From Omphiscola glabra (lineage: Eukaryota > Mollusca > Gastropoda > Lymnaeidae): 64,000 nt of DNA. Position numbers and translations under genes: made by a program. Of the stretch, positions 1 to 9,700 are shown one piece after another. Positions within the stretch are counted from its first letter, which is position 1. Each line of letters begins with the position of its first letter. The notes beneath the pieces were generated by a model. The model saw only the letters and a list, made by a program, of their open reading frames with translations. It was not told the DNA's origin and did not search any database. The DNA is taken from assembly GCA_964017045.1 (NCBI GenBank), contig OZ024798.1, positions 9,135,793-9,199,792 on the forward strand. The letters are read 5' to 3'.

Positions 1-672
1 TGAAAAGCCAGTCTCACATAGGTAAGATGAAGGAAATGGAAAAGAGCCTTGAGAGCATTTTCGGCAAGTTCAGGATATTCTGCACTAACGTGAATCCAAA
101 AAGATGCAAGAGAGGTCATAGATCTGAAATTCATTTTCAATCCTTCATCAGCAGCTAACGCCAGCAATTTATCTTCCAAAGTTACAGACAAATCAACCTC
201 TGATGCAATAAATGGATTGCGTATCTTTCCTTGGGTCATCTTCTGTGGGAAAGTAGAACTCGAAACGGTCGATTAATTTTGCTTCCAGGTGAATCCCACA
301 CTTTGTCAAGTGCGCAATGATGACTTTTTGTAGAGATGGAACATCAAGATCTTCATCTGCTTCATCGATAGATGTTGCCAAATTGTGAAACATATCGAAA
401 CGATCTGCTGATACTCGACTCTTCCATGCTGCTAGCTTTCGTTTCTGTCCATCGATCTTGTCAGCCATTGTAAAGCATGAAGCCATCCTTCCTTGCATGG
501 AGATATTGAGTTCATTAAAAATGGCAAAGATATCAGCCAAGTAAGCCAACTTGGCTGTCCAATTCACATTTCGAAACATTTCTGATTGTGAATGAGAGTC
601 CGAATTTGTTTGATGCTCAGCATTCATATTTTTTCTCTCGATAAACATATCCATTGGTCCTTTCTTTTTCAT
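1..672 (-). pseudogene. hAT transposase C-terminal fragment, frameshifted, cut by window edge
   Basis: The minus strand encodes the C-terminal part of a hAT transposase of the Buster / ZBED5-SCAND3-like group. Reading from 672 leftwards, AKLAYLADIF and FNELNISMQGR match the typical mid-to-C-terminal region, followed by a DRFEFYFPTEDDPRK segment. That frame stops at 193. The homology continues in another frame from about position 220 as IRNPF, then as the hAT dimerisation block with FWIHVSAEYPELA and LHLTYVRLAF, and runs off the window start. There is therefore one frameshift near 205-225. The N-terminal BED finger and the catalytic DDE region are not present upstream of 672, so this is a decayed or internally deleted copy. 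Homology is judged from memory of the family; no search was run. Confidence 0.8.
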
Positions 673-802
673 CTATAAATTGGGTAAAATAGAATAGATC
701 TTTTCAGTATCAAATAGCAACTCAATTCTCTCTATTATTATTTTGAAAATTTTGAAGGAAAATATCAAAATTTATAATTTAAGTTTTACAACATACAGTA
801 TA

Positions 803-867
803 CAGGAGTGCAAATCTATTGTTTGAGTTTGGGGCATCTCCTTCGTCCCCCATGATTTGCACCTCTG
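803..867. mobile_element. hAT-like terminal palindrome
   Basis: The segment begins CAGGAGTGCAAATC and ends GATTTGCACCTCTG, an inverted repeat with the CAG...CTG ends usual for hAT elements. It also holds a GGGG/CCCC inner pair. It lies 130 bp to the right of the transposase fragment and may be that element's end with its subterminal hairpin. No matching 8-bp target duplication flanks the pair, so it is probably one element end rather than a whole element. Confidence 0.5.
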
Positions 868-1195
868 CCTACGTGTTGAAATAAATGTAGACTGATATTC
901 ATTAAGAATTAAAATAAATCAACACTCACTCTTTGAGTCTTTGTAGAACGCAGCGACGTGATCGAAACTAAATTTAAATTTTTTATTAGAAAAAAAACAC
1001 TAACTAAATATTTACTAATTTTAACTAAAATTTACTAAATGTTTAATTTGTATCAATATAAATTCTGAATCTGTTCATTTAAATATAGTTTGTTATTTTC
1101 AGTCGGATATTCTGTTGCTGATGTACAAAATAAGACGGCAGGTTTCCGGAAGCGGATATAAGAAATCTTTAAGTTCTATTTTTAAGATTTTGCTT

Positions 1196-1374
1196 CAAAT
1201 TTATTTTTGGATGCATTATTTTGTTTTACTATTTATTACAGTGCGTTCAAAAAGAAATTTGACGAAAATTTTAACTTGTGAACTGAAAAAAAGATTCGAC
1301 CAAATTTCCGTTCGATCAAATTTCCGTCCATCAATTTTCCGTCGACGAAATTTCTTTCGATCAAATTTACGGTA
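1196..1374 (+). repeat. Dispersed repeat, copy 1 (second copy near 28.1 kb)
   Basis: The stretch shares long blocks with 28057-28195: tttatttttgga then gcattattttgtttta, gtgcgttcaaa, aaatttgacga, gtgaactgaaaaaa and the end aaatttctttcgat. This copy has an extra section of internal aaatttccgtc-type repeats. It runs straight into a partial SPIN-like end. No target duplication or ORF identifies the element class. Confidence 0.6.
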
Positions 1375-1487
1375 ACCGGTCTTAGGCGACCCCTTTGAAA
1401 AGGTCATTCAACCTTCAAAGCGGATTCCACCCCTAAAGGGGATTCGACCCCCCAATGGGGTCGCGACCCACAGGTTGAGAACCGCTG
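1375..1487 (-). mobile_element. SPIN-like hAT-Buster MITE, partial
   Basis: One terminal half is present: ggtcttaggcgacccc through to ggttgagaaccgctg at 1487. Read on the minus strand this starts CAGCGGTTCTCAACCTGTGG. The first half is missing and the left side joins an unrelated dispersed repeat. An internal segment carries extra gattcgacccc-type duplications. The base octamer after the end, gtttagac, has a central TA like the target duplications of the complete copies. Confidence 0.7.
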
Positions 1488-1690
1488 GTTTAGACCTTAC
1501 TTCAATCCGGCATCAGTTGAAGATTCTTCGCCCGCAAATCTTAACTCCTAGACCTGAGTCGACAGGTGTTATTGTTACTAAACTCCACTTGAGAACTTAC
1601 TTCACTACAGTAATCACTTGCTTGATGAATAACAAACGTGAACAAAACAAAACTTACCCAAGAACTGAGTTGTGCGGTGCGAGAGCTTGT

Positions 1691-1763
1691 TGGTGTGTTG
1701 TGTTAGTGGTGTGTTGTGCTAGTGGTGTGTTGTGCTAGTGGTGTGTTGTGTTAGTGATGTGTT
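1691..1763. repeat. Minisatellite, 16-bp unit
   Basis: About four to five units of gtgttgtgctagtggt with single-base variants. It is followed by a 12-bp poly-G run near 1799. Confidence 0.8.
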
Positions 1764-1969
1764 GTATATGTGGGGGCATAATGTATTGTGTATGTGTGGG
1801 GGGGGGGGGGTAGGAGAGGAATGTGTGTGTCTTAATCTTAAGCGTCGACACGTGTTGGTGCATTAATAAGAATGTCTGCGTTAAGGGTGCATATCTGCGG
1901 GGTACAAAACCCCATACACAAATACACCCTAATATCATAAGTACGATATAGAACGGTCCATTACCCCAT

Positions 1970-2127
1970 TCAATAATAGACTGGTTCAATCATAAACTCG
2001 TTCAATAATAAACCCGTTCAATAATAGAATCGTCCAATAATAGACTCGTCCAATAATAGACTCGTCCAATAATAGACTCGTCCAATAATAGACTCGTCTA
2101 ATAAGAGACTCGCCCAATAAAAGACAT
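1970..2127. repeat. Minisatellite, 16-bp unit
   Basis: About nine to ten units of caataatagactcgtc. Variation is greatest at the left end. It passes with almost no spacer into a second array with a different unit, so two unrelated arrays abut here. Confidence 0.85.
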
Positions 2128-2135
2128 TCCAAATG

Positions 2136-2317
2136 TTCAATTCAATCATTCCAAAGGTTCAATTCTATCATTCCAAAGGTTCAATTCTATCATTCCAAAG
2201 GTTCAATTCTATCATTCCAAAGGTTCAATTCTATCATTCCAAAGGTTCAATTCTATCATTCCAAAGGTTCAATTCTATCATTCCAAAGGTTCAATTCTAT
2301 CATTCCAAAGGTTCAAT
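2136..2317. repeat. Minisatellite, 22-bp unit
   Basis: About eight nearly identical 22-bp units containing attccaaaggttcaattcta. Because 22 is not a multiple of three and the unit has no plus-strand stop, all three frames stay open. The apparent 66-residue ORF is a repeat artefact. Confidence 0.9.
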
Positions 2318-2329
2318 GAACAGACTCAC

Positions 2330-3600
2330 ATAGAGTTCACATACGTTCTATAGACACTCCTCACACCCTTTCAAAGTGTGCGTTTTAGGACCAGACAATT
2401 AGCCGCAAGCGTTGCATAATTTCGTAAAAACGCGGGGAACCGTCGTGAGAAAAATTACTGCGCCCTAGGTCGCAAACAAAAAACCAAGCATTGCAGCTTT
2501 TATACATATATTTATTTTTGTAAACTTTTAACTTCATCTTGCAATTTGATAGGAGAAGCATTACAACCTGAGAAATCGCGTCCCACTCTAAAGAATTAAA
2601 AGCGCGTTTTGTTGAACGACTGCGTCACCGACAGCTCTGTGAAGACATTGAAAGAAAAAAACCCAGTCACAAAACGAGGGTGCAAGCAAAAACACATCGC
2701 TGTATGGAGTGTATGTGTGAAAGGTTTTCAAGACAAACAGCAGCTTTTAGAAACACGGTTGTTTGTTGTATTATTTAAAAAAAAAAAAATTTTTTTGAAT
2801 GAGCTCTTCCCAAAATGCATCTGAAGAGAAGAATTTGAAAAAACTAGTCTTCAAAGCAAACGCTTTAACACAACACTCTTGCACGGGAGAGCTACTACGC
2901 TAAATATGTTTAAAGAGGTCGGCCATGAATCGAGCACTCTCGGACGCGTCTGCTGGTGGCTGCAAGAGAGATATTTTCCTTGTTTCTTTGAGAGACGTAT
3001 TCGAAGAAATATCTGAGCTTTCTCATTAATATCTTTTTTAAGTTTGTGACCCAGTTAATATAATGGGTTGAGGGCTTTCATGTGCTCCCCCCCCCCCCGA
3101 TCTTAGCAAACTATACATAATGCGCCCCCCCCCCCCCAACCACGGTCAAACCCTTGGCAAGTATCGCAACGGGATAGAATCGACTTTGTGAGACGACTTA
3201 AAAAGTGTTATTCGAGCAGCAAGTAGTGTGTGAGGTATCGATCCGGGAGGTCTCTCCGAGCTGTTTGCATTAGGAGATGGGGCTATGGGTACAAGGCTTT
3301 CTTTTTTTTCCCTGGATCTTCTCTTGGGTCTTCGTCTATGGACGCTGCGGTGGTGGGCATAAGGGTAATGAAGAAGGCCGGAGGGCTTGGGGTGGTCAGA
3401 TGGGTGGGGAAGGGAGGGGTGTGGGGGGAGGTTAAGGATAAAAGAGGGTCTCAAACAGGAGGGGTTTAAGTCAACAAGTCAGTGTTTGAGATATGAGGAG
3501 GAAGCGGTCTGATAAATTAAAAAGATTCGAGGTGTTGTGTCTTCAGGGAAGTTGTAAGTGGAAATACTTGGGCTTGAGAAGACAATATTTGAAGGTGGTG
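2330..3600. other. No gene seen; AT-rich unique DNA with poly-C runs
   Basis: Unique sequence with poly-C runs near 3089 and 3125. On the minus strand it lies downstream of a candidate stop codon at 3961, and an AATAAA hexamer (tttatt on the plus strand) occurs at about 2511. It could hold a 3' untranslated region, but nothing here proves that. Confidence 0.4.
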
Positions 3601-3605
3601 GGAAA

Positions 3606-3935
3606 CTGGGGGGGGGGGGGGAGGGAGGGATCGAGCTAGGGAAGAGGGAGGGAGGAAACGAGGGAAGAGGGAGGGGGAAGAGGGAGGGGGAAGAGGGAGG
3701 GATGGAGTGATCTAGGGAAGAGGGAGGGGGGAAACGAGGGAAGAGGGAGGGGGAGGGAAGAGGGAGGGAGGGAAGAGGCAGGGGTAGAGGGAAGGAGGGG
3801 AAGAGGGAGGGACGTGGAAGAAAGGAGGGACGGGGGAGGAAAGGAGGGACGGGTGAAGGAGGGAGGGAGGGGGAGGAGGAAGAGAGGGAAGAGGGAGGGA
3901 GGGGAATAGGGAGGGGGGAAGAGAAAGGTGGTCAG
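3606..3935. repeat. Polypurine tract (GA-rich, G-run rich)
   Basis: About 330 bp almost purely of G and A on the plus strand, built from gaagagggaggg-type modules. Runs of three to six G recur many times, so G-quadruplex or triplex (H-DNA) formation is possible. The proline/serine-rich minus-strand ORF across it is low-complexity and is not called as a gene. Confidence 0.9.
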
Positions 3936-3960
3936 TAGATTGACAAGACGCAAGCCAGTT

Positions 3961-4027
3961 TTAATCGCCGACTTGTTTCACTGGCGCAGAAAGGTCATCC
4001 TCTTCAACACCAGGCACAGAAACATTG
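3961..4027 (-). CDS. Candidate terminal coding exon, ends in a stop codon
   Basis: On the minus strand an acceptor tactaactcttag leads into an open segment reading NVSVPGVEEDDLSAPVKQ then VGD and a TAA stop. The acceptor has a perfect UACUAAC branch-point match and a short pyrimidine stretch. The first base completes a codon left by the candidate exon at 5584-5657 (phase 2), so the two join in frame. The C-terminus is acidic. I do not recognise the protein. An array of repeated acceptor-like units sits directly upstream. The weak points are the short length and the lack of homology evidence. Confidence 0.45.
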
Positions 4028-4505
4028 CTAAGAGTTAGTAAAGACAAGAGAATGCTAAGAGTTAGTAAAGACAAGAGAATGCTAAGAGCCAGTAAAGACA
4101 AGAGAATGCTAAGAGCCAGTAAAGACAAGAGAATGCTAAGAGTTAGTAAAGACAAGAGAATGCTAAAAGTCAGTAAAGACAAGAGAATGCTAGGAGTTAG
4201 TAAAGACAAGAGAATGCTAAGAGCCAGTAAAGACAAGAGAATGCTAAGAGTTAGTAAAGACAATAGAATGCTAAGAGTCAGTAAAGACAAGAGAATGCTA
4301 GGAGTTAGTAAAGACAAGAGAATGCTAAGAGTCAGTAAAGACAAGAGAATGCTAAGAGTTAGTAAAGACAAGAGAATGCTAAGACTAAGTGTTAGTAAAG
4401 ACAAGAGAATGCTAAGAGTTAGGAGAGACAAGAGAATGCTAAGACTAAGAATTAGTAAAGACAAGAGAATGCTAAGAGTTAGGAGAGACAAGAGAAAGCT
4501 AAATA
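4028..4505. repeat. Minisatellite, 27-bp unit made of 3' splice-site-like sequence
   Basis: About 17 units of 27 bp, with two units extended by a few codon-length bases near 4381 and 4441. On the minus strand each unit reads tctttactaactcttag plus CA, which is a UACUAAC branch point, pyrimidine stretch and AG acceptor. The unit is a multiple of three, so both strands are open (MLRVSKDKR on plus, SILLSLLTL on minus). These ORFs are treated as artefacts. Confidence 0.9.
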
Positions 4506-4560
4506 ACCTCCATCCTAGTTGGAGTGTCAAATGCAACAACAATATCTGATCGTGAGCAAA

Positions 4561-4835
4561 CTGAAATCGATGAGTGGGGGGGGGGGGGGGGAAAGGGTAG
4601 AGAGAGGGGAAAAAGTGAGGGGGGGGGGCGGGGGTAGCAGAGTTCCCGCTGAGTGTTGCTGAAAATATCAGCCGGAAATTAGAATTTCGTCTGACAAGGT
4701 GATGATAAGCTGGGGTGATAAGGGAATTGTCCATACTGCCAAGACTGGACAGAGGTCAATTACAAAATTGTAGAGATAGGTAACAAAGCTATGGCGGTCG
4801 ATTTTTGTACTGTTGGGTCAAAGGTAACAGGTTAC
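4561..4835. other. Unique spacer with a poly-G run
   Basis: Short unique stretch between two arrays. It has a poly-G run at about 4576-4591 and another near 4620. No gene or element is seen. Confidence 0.5.
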
Positions 4836-4897
4836 AAAAATTGTGTTACAAAAACAAGAACATTATAATTAATAAGGATATGAAATGCATTTAACTG

Positions 4898-5340
4898 TAG
4901 CCTAAATACACCACATAACTGTACCCTACATACACCACATAACTGTACCCTACATACACCACATAACTGTACCCTACATACATCCCATAACTGTACCCTA
5001 CATACACCACATAAATGTATCCCGACATACACCATATAACTGTACACTACATACACCCCATAACTGCACCCCAACATTCACCACATAAATGTACCCTACA
5101 TACACCCCATAACTGTACCCTACATACACCACATAAATGTATCCCTACATACACCACATAACTGTACCCCTACATACACCACATAAATGTATCCCTACAT
5201 ACACCACATAAGTGTACCCTACATACACCCCATAACTGCACCCCAACATTCACCACATAAGTGTACCCTACATGCACCCCATAACTGTACCCTACAAACA
5301 CCCCATTACTGTACCCTACATACACCCCATAACTGTGCCC
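4898..5340. repeat. Minisatellite, 24-bp unit
   Basis: About 18 units containing ccctacatacaccacataac. Variants alternate between accacataa and accccataa and between ctgta and atgta. The array is well conserved at its left end and more diverged at the right. Confidence 0.9.
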
Positions 5341-5524
5341 CTAAGCAGCCGCACCGTTAAAATGTAGCCACAGACCAAGCCATGGAACATTCGATCCTTG
5401 TTCCCATTTATTTCATTCATTCCTCAGCCCCCCACCTCCCCAACATATTGCTTGCTCCTACAACACCTCTCTGACACATGCGCCTCACCGCCACCCCCAT
5501 GTACTCCGGCGCCCCCATCAACAG

Positions 5525-5565
5525 TTTGTATTCATCAGCAGGTCGACCTGCTCAGGGGGGTACAG
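5525..5565 (+). CDS. Candidate small exon (plus set)
   Basis: A C-rich tract ending catcaacag precedes 41 bp that read CIHQQVDLLRGVQ and stop at a gtaaca donor. Phase is 1 in and 0 out, which fits the next plus candidate at 6539. It lies only 18 bp from a minus-strand candidate exon, so one of the two is likely false. No family is recognised. Confidence 0.25.
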
Positions 5566-5583
5566 GTAACACAGTCTGCTCAC

Positions 5584-5657
5584 CTCATGTGACCTCCATC
5601 CAGGTGTGTCTGTAAACTTGTGCATCTGTCTATGTAGGTGCTAGACATCGTTGGGGG
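5584..5657 (-). CDS. Candidate exon (minus set)
   Basis: On the minus strand the acceptor cttctcttcttctaacag is a strong pyrimidine tract with AG. The 74-bp exon reads PPTMSSTYIDRCTSLQTHLD then GGHM plus two bases, and ends at a gtgagc donor. Phase is 0 in and 2 out, joining both the 9086-9235 candidate (phase 0) and the 3961-4027 terminal candidate (phase 2). Joined to the upstream exon it continues a proline-rich stretch. The product is unknown. Confidence 0.45.
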
Positions 5658-6170
5658 CTGTTAGAAGAAGAGAAGCGGGCGGGGTGAGGGGGGCTGATAA
5701 GGTAACACAAGATGTGGACAAACGGTGGAGAAAAACAAATTATAGACTCCCTCACAGAAATCCACCCCCACGCCTCCACCACCCCCACCCCAAAAAAAAT
5801 TATTTAAAAAATCCTTGTATCCACAAGCCAGTGGTTCTGAAAATTTGTTTTAGCCAAGTCCCATCAGCATCACTCTGAATTAAAACATTTGCCCTGCAAG
5901 ATAAATGAGGTTATTGAATCAGACCTGGTCTACGACTGGTGCTGGAAGTAACGGCCAAAGCACGCGACTTCTGTCCCATCATCTGTTTCTGTGGGAGCTG
6001 TCTGCCAAGGTCAGGTTTCTGTTCCGCATACTCTTTGTGTCTCGTTCTGGGCCAGGTCTCTTGCTTGGCTCTTCCGCGGTTTCGTGTTTCGTCGTGTCGT
6101 GTTTTTCATTGGGAAGTGAGGTTGGCGGCACTCCCCGAGCGTGACCAAGTCGTCTCCAACGATGGCTTTT

Positions 6171-6533
6171 GCCGTGTTCAATCTCTGCCTTTGGGCGTGT
6201 TCAATCTCTGCCTTTGGGTGTGTTCAATATCTGCCTTTGGACGTGTTCAATATCTGCCTTTGGACGTGTTCAATCTCTGCCTTTGGCCGTGTTCAATCTC
6301 TGTCTCTGGGCGTGTTCAATCTCTGCCTTTAGGCGTGTTCAATCTCTGCCTTTAGGCGTGTTCAATCTCTGCCTTTAGGCGTGTTCAATCTCTGCCTTTA
6401 GGCGTGTTCAATCTCTGCCTTTAGGCGTGTTCAATCTCTGCCTTTAGGCGTGTTCAATCTCTGCCTTTAGGCGTGTTCAATCTCTGCCTTTAGGCGTGTT
6501 CAATCTCTACCTTTGGCCGTGTTCAATCTCTGC
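6171..6533. repeat. Minisatellite, 23-bp unit, acceptor-like on plus strand
   Basis: About 16 units containing tgttcaatctctgcctttag. Units at the left end read tttggg, while most later ones read tttagg, so most units end in a pyrimidine tract plus AG. The array stops immediately before the candidate plus-strand exon at 6539, whose own acceptor (ttcaatctctgcaacag) is a variant of the unit. Confidence 0.9.
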
Positions 6534-6538
6534 AACAG

Positions 6539-6616
6539 TGGCACCGAGCTCTCCAGATGGCCGTCTCGGATTTAAATTTAGCCAAACGTTTCAAAGGACC
6601 CCTGGCAGGCCTTTGG
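6539..6616 (+). CDS. Candidate exon (plus set)
   Basis: The acceptor ttcaatctctgcaacag leads into 78 bp open in one frame, reading WHRALQMAVSDLNLAKRF then KGPLAGLW, and ends at a gtaggt donor. Phase is 0 in and 0 out. The other frames and the minus strand give no equally good splice arrangement, although one minus frame is open. The product is not recognised. The flanking array repeats the acceptor sequence. Confidence 0.4.
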
Positions 6617-6733
6617 GTAGGTCGAGGTGTGGGTGGGGGTGGATTTCCAGTTAATATTCTGCCACGATGGACGTCTTACAGCACCACGGAGGGGAAAAAA
6701 CTCAAAGGAATGACCAAATCGCTGACTTGAGTT

Positions 6734-7082
6734 TGTTTATAATCTATACTTTTGTTTATAATCTATACTTTTGTTTATAATCTTTACTTTTGTTTATAAT
6801 CTATACTTTTGTTTATAGTCTATACTTTTGTTTATGATCTATACTTTTGTTCATAATCTATACTTTTGTTTATAATCTATACTTTTGTTTATAATCTATA
6901 CTTTTGTTTATAATCTTTACTTTTTTTATAATCTTTACTTTTGTTCATAATTTATTATACTTTTGTTTATAATCTATACTTTTGTTCATAATCTATACTT
7001 TTGTTCATAATCTATTATACTTTTGTTTATAATCTATACTTTTGTTTATAATCTATACTTTTGTTTATAATCTTTACGTTTG
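6734..7082. repeat. Minisatellite, 19-bp AT-rich unit
   Basis: About 18 units of aatctatacttttgtttat. Variants include ttcat for tttat, and three units carry an extra tta. It is very AT-rich and would be easily melted. Confidence 0.9.
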
Positions 7083-7352
7083 TTAACTTATTCAAAACTC
7101 ACAAGCGAGAGGTTGTTACAATTGAAATATAAGGATGTTACTAATGTTACACGTCAAATATATATCATATACAATCTGTACACTTCTCAGTGACTTGAGG
7201 GCGCTGTTTTCTGCACACTGCATTGGGGGGGGGGGGGGGGGGGCGGGGCGCTGCTCAGCAGGAAGATAACCAGGTTAACTCCATTCAGTTCATTAACAAT
7301 TCCAGCAAATCTCACGCTGTGGTGTGTATGCCCGTCGTAGCACGGGAAGTAG

Positions 7353-7587
7353 GTTTAGGTCAGTGGTTCTCAACCTTCCTAATGCCGCGACCCTTTAATA
7401 CAGTTCCTCATGTTGTGGCGACCCCCCCCCCCGCCACAAAATTATTTTCGTTGCTACTTCATAACTGTACAACATATGTGTTTTAGGTGGTCTTAGGCGA
7501 CAACTGGTAAAGGGTCGTGCGACCCCCAAAGGGGTCGCGACCCCCAAAAGGGTCGTGACCCACAGGTTGAAAACCACTGGTTTAGGT
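7353..7587 (-). mobile_element. SPIN-like hAT-Buster MITE with perfect 8-bp target duplication
   Basis: The element spans 7361-7579. It starts cagtggttctcaaccttc and ends ggttgaaaaccactg. The flanks 7353-7360 and 7580-7587 are both gtttaggt, a perfect 8-bp duplication with TA at its centre, the Buster-type pattern. The 219-bp body has the typical SPIN MITE order: gcgaccctttaatacag, gttgtggcgacccc, ttattttcgttgctacttc, ggtcttaggcga, then repeated ggtcgcgaccc. A poly-C expansion interrupts it at about 7422. Confidence 0.9.
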
Positions 7588-7635
7588 AGTGTGCACTTAT
7601 AGACAAATACAGACAAGCACGTGGGCGATTTCCCA

Positions 7636-7775
7636 TCCAGATTACAAGATATGCCCCAAAGGGCGGTACGTGGGCAAGTGCCCAATCCAGATTACAAGAT
7701 ATGCCCCAAAGGGCGGTACGTGGGCAAGTGCCCAATCCAGATTACAAGATATACCCCAAAGGGCGGTACGTGGGC
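7636..7775. repeat. Tandem repeat, 50-bp unit, about 2.8 copies
   Basis: Nearly identical 50-bp units containing ccccaaagggcggtacgtgg and caagtgcccaatccag. Only a few base changes separate them, so this is a young duplication. Confidence 0.9.
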
Positions 7776-7928
7776 TAATTATTTAAACAGTATATGATAT
7801 TTCTAAAAAAGTTAGAACCGTGATCCATTTTTTTTTAAGTAAAAAAAATTAATGTCGAAAACCGTTCAGATCAAGACATATCAAGAACATACTTTTTAAA
7901 ATATTTCTGAACTTGGGACAGAAGAATG

Positions 7929-9085
7929 TGACATCTATTCACAGAGGTGGACACAAATGCGACATTCACTTACAGAGGTGGACACAAATGCGACATTCAC
8001 TTACAGAGGTGGACACAAAAATGTGACATCCAATTACAGAGGTGGACACAAGAATTTTACATCTACTTACAGAGGTGGACACAAGAATGTGACATCTACT
8101 TACAGAGGTGGACACAAGAATGTGACATCTACTTACAGAGGAGGACACAAATGCGACATTCACTTACAGAGGTGTACACAAAAATGTGACATCCAATTAC
8201 AGAGTTGGACACAAGAATTTGACATCTACTTACAGAGGTGGACACAAGAATGTGACATCTACTTACAGAGGTGGACACAAGAATGTGACATCTACTTACA
8301 GGTGGACACAAATGCGACATTCACTTACAGACGTGGACACAATAATATGACATCTACTTACAGAGGTGGACACAAGAATTTAACATCTACTCACAGAGGT
8401 GGACACAAGAATGTGACATCTACTTACAGAGGTGTAAACAAGAATGTAACATCTACTTACAGAGGTGTACACAAGAATGTAACATCTACTTACAGAAGTG
8501 GGCACAAGAATGTAACATATACTCACAGAGGTGGACACAAGAATGTGAGATCTACTTACAGAGGTGGACACAATAATGTGACATCTACTCACAGAGGTGG
8601 ACACAAAAATATGACATCCACTTACAGAGGTGGACACACGAATTCGACATCTACTTACAGAGGTGGACACAAGAATATGACATCTACTTACAGAGTTGGA
8701 CCAAAGAATGTGACATCTACTTACAGAGGTGGACACAAGAATGTGACATCTACTTACAGAGGTGGACACAAGAATGTGACATCTACTTACAGAGGTGGAC
8801 ACAAGAATATAAAATCTACTCACAGAGGTGGACACAAGAATGTGACATCTACTTACAGAGGTGGACACAAGAATGAGACATCTACTTACAGAGGTGGACA
8901 CAAATGCGACATTCACTTACAGAGGTGGACACAAGAATATGACATCTACTTACAGAGGTGGACACAAGAATGTGACATCTACTTACAAATGTGGACACAA
9001 GAATGTAACATCTACTCACAGAGGTGGACACAAGAATGTGACATCTACTTACAGAGGTGGACACAATAATGTGACATTTACTTAC
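7929..9085. repeat. Minisatellite, 33-bp unit repeating an exon/intron junction
   Basis: About 35 units of 33 bp containing gacatctacttacagaggtg and gacacaagaatgt. On the minus strand each unit reads tgtccacctct then gtaagtagatgtcac, a consensus 5' splice site. On the plus strand it reads ctacttacag, an acceptor. Unit length is a multiple of three, so long ORFs (TSTYRGGHKNV repeats) appear on both strands and are not called as genes. The array ends exactly at the edge of the candidate exon at 9086-9235. Confidence 0.95.
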
Positions 9086-9235
9086 AGGTGGACACGATGG
9101 CAGGGGCGGTGGCTGACTTCTCGGACTTCCAGGGTAGGGATGTACATGTTGAGGGTGATAATACTGAGCTGGGTAGCCGTAGTTTAGAGACTGACTTCCT
9201 CCGTACACGCCCCTGGATGGACTTCTGCACATCGA
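9086..9235 (-). CDS. Candidate proline/tyrosine-rich exon (minus set)
   Basis: On the minus strand an acceptor tcactcccaccccaaatgtag leads into a 150-bp open segment reading SMCRSPSRGVYGGSQSLNYG, then YPAQYYHPQHVHPYPG and SPRSQPPPLPSCPP, ending at a perfect gtaagt donor. Phase 0 in and 0 out fits the exons at 10643-10780 and 5584-5657. A second acceptor 11 bp inside (gatgtgcag) would use another frame. The composition suggests a disordered cytoplasmic or extracellular tail. On the plus strand 9088-9133 could instead be an exon (cttacag acceptor, gtaggg donor) reading VDTMAGAVADFSDFQ. Both cannot be true. Confidence 0.45.
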
Positions 9236-9349
9236 CTACATTTGGGGTGGGAGTGATAATCAATTGTTAATCGGAATGCTCAAAGTTCGAGTTTAAAATG
9301 AAACACATGGGTTAGTTTGAGATTCAGTGGGAATATTGTGGGGGATTAG

Positions 9350-9700
9350 TAGTGTGTGGGAGAATGTGTCTCTAGGGAATGTGTCATGTGTGTGTTTAAT
9401 GTGTGTTGGTGGGGGAATGTGTGTATGAGGTATTGTGTGTGGGGTGAATGTGTGTGGGTGGAAAGTATTATGGAGGGGGAAAATAGTTGTAGGTGGGAGA
9501 ATGCTTGTAAGGAGGCAAATGCGTACGTGGTGGGGCATTGTGTGTACGTGTTGGGACATTGTGTGTACGTGGTGGGGCATTGTGCGTAAGGGTAGAGCAT
9601 TGTGAGTACGTGGTGGGGCATTGTGTGTACGTGGTGGGACATTGTGTGTACGTGGTGGGACATTGTGTGTACGTTGTGGGACATTGTGTGTAAGGGTGGG
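9350..9700. repeat. TG-rich minisatellite, about 21-bp unit at the right end
   Basis: Diffuse gtgtgtgaatgtg repeats on the left pass into regular units of ggggcattgtgtgtacgtgg between about 9530 and 9690. Confidence 0.75.

Noticed and set aside
3961..4734. 257-codon leucine/serine-rich minus ORF that resembles membrane segments
   Set aside because: The hydrophobic run is the 27-bp repeat. Only the last 22 codons look like coding sequence.
7957..9069. 370-codon plus ORF with TSTYRGGHKNV repeats
   Set aside because: It is the 33-bp array read in frame; the opposite strand is open too, and the unit is better explained as a repeated splice junction.
9088..9133. Plus-strand exon VDTMAGAVADFSDFQ with phase 0 to 1
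   Set aside because: It fits the plus set's phases, but the minus reading has a better splice site (gtaagt) and a longer open segment. Not listed as a separate feature.
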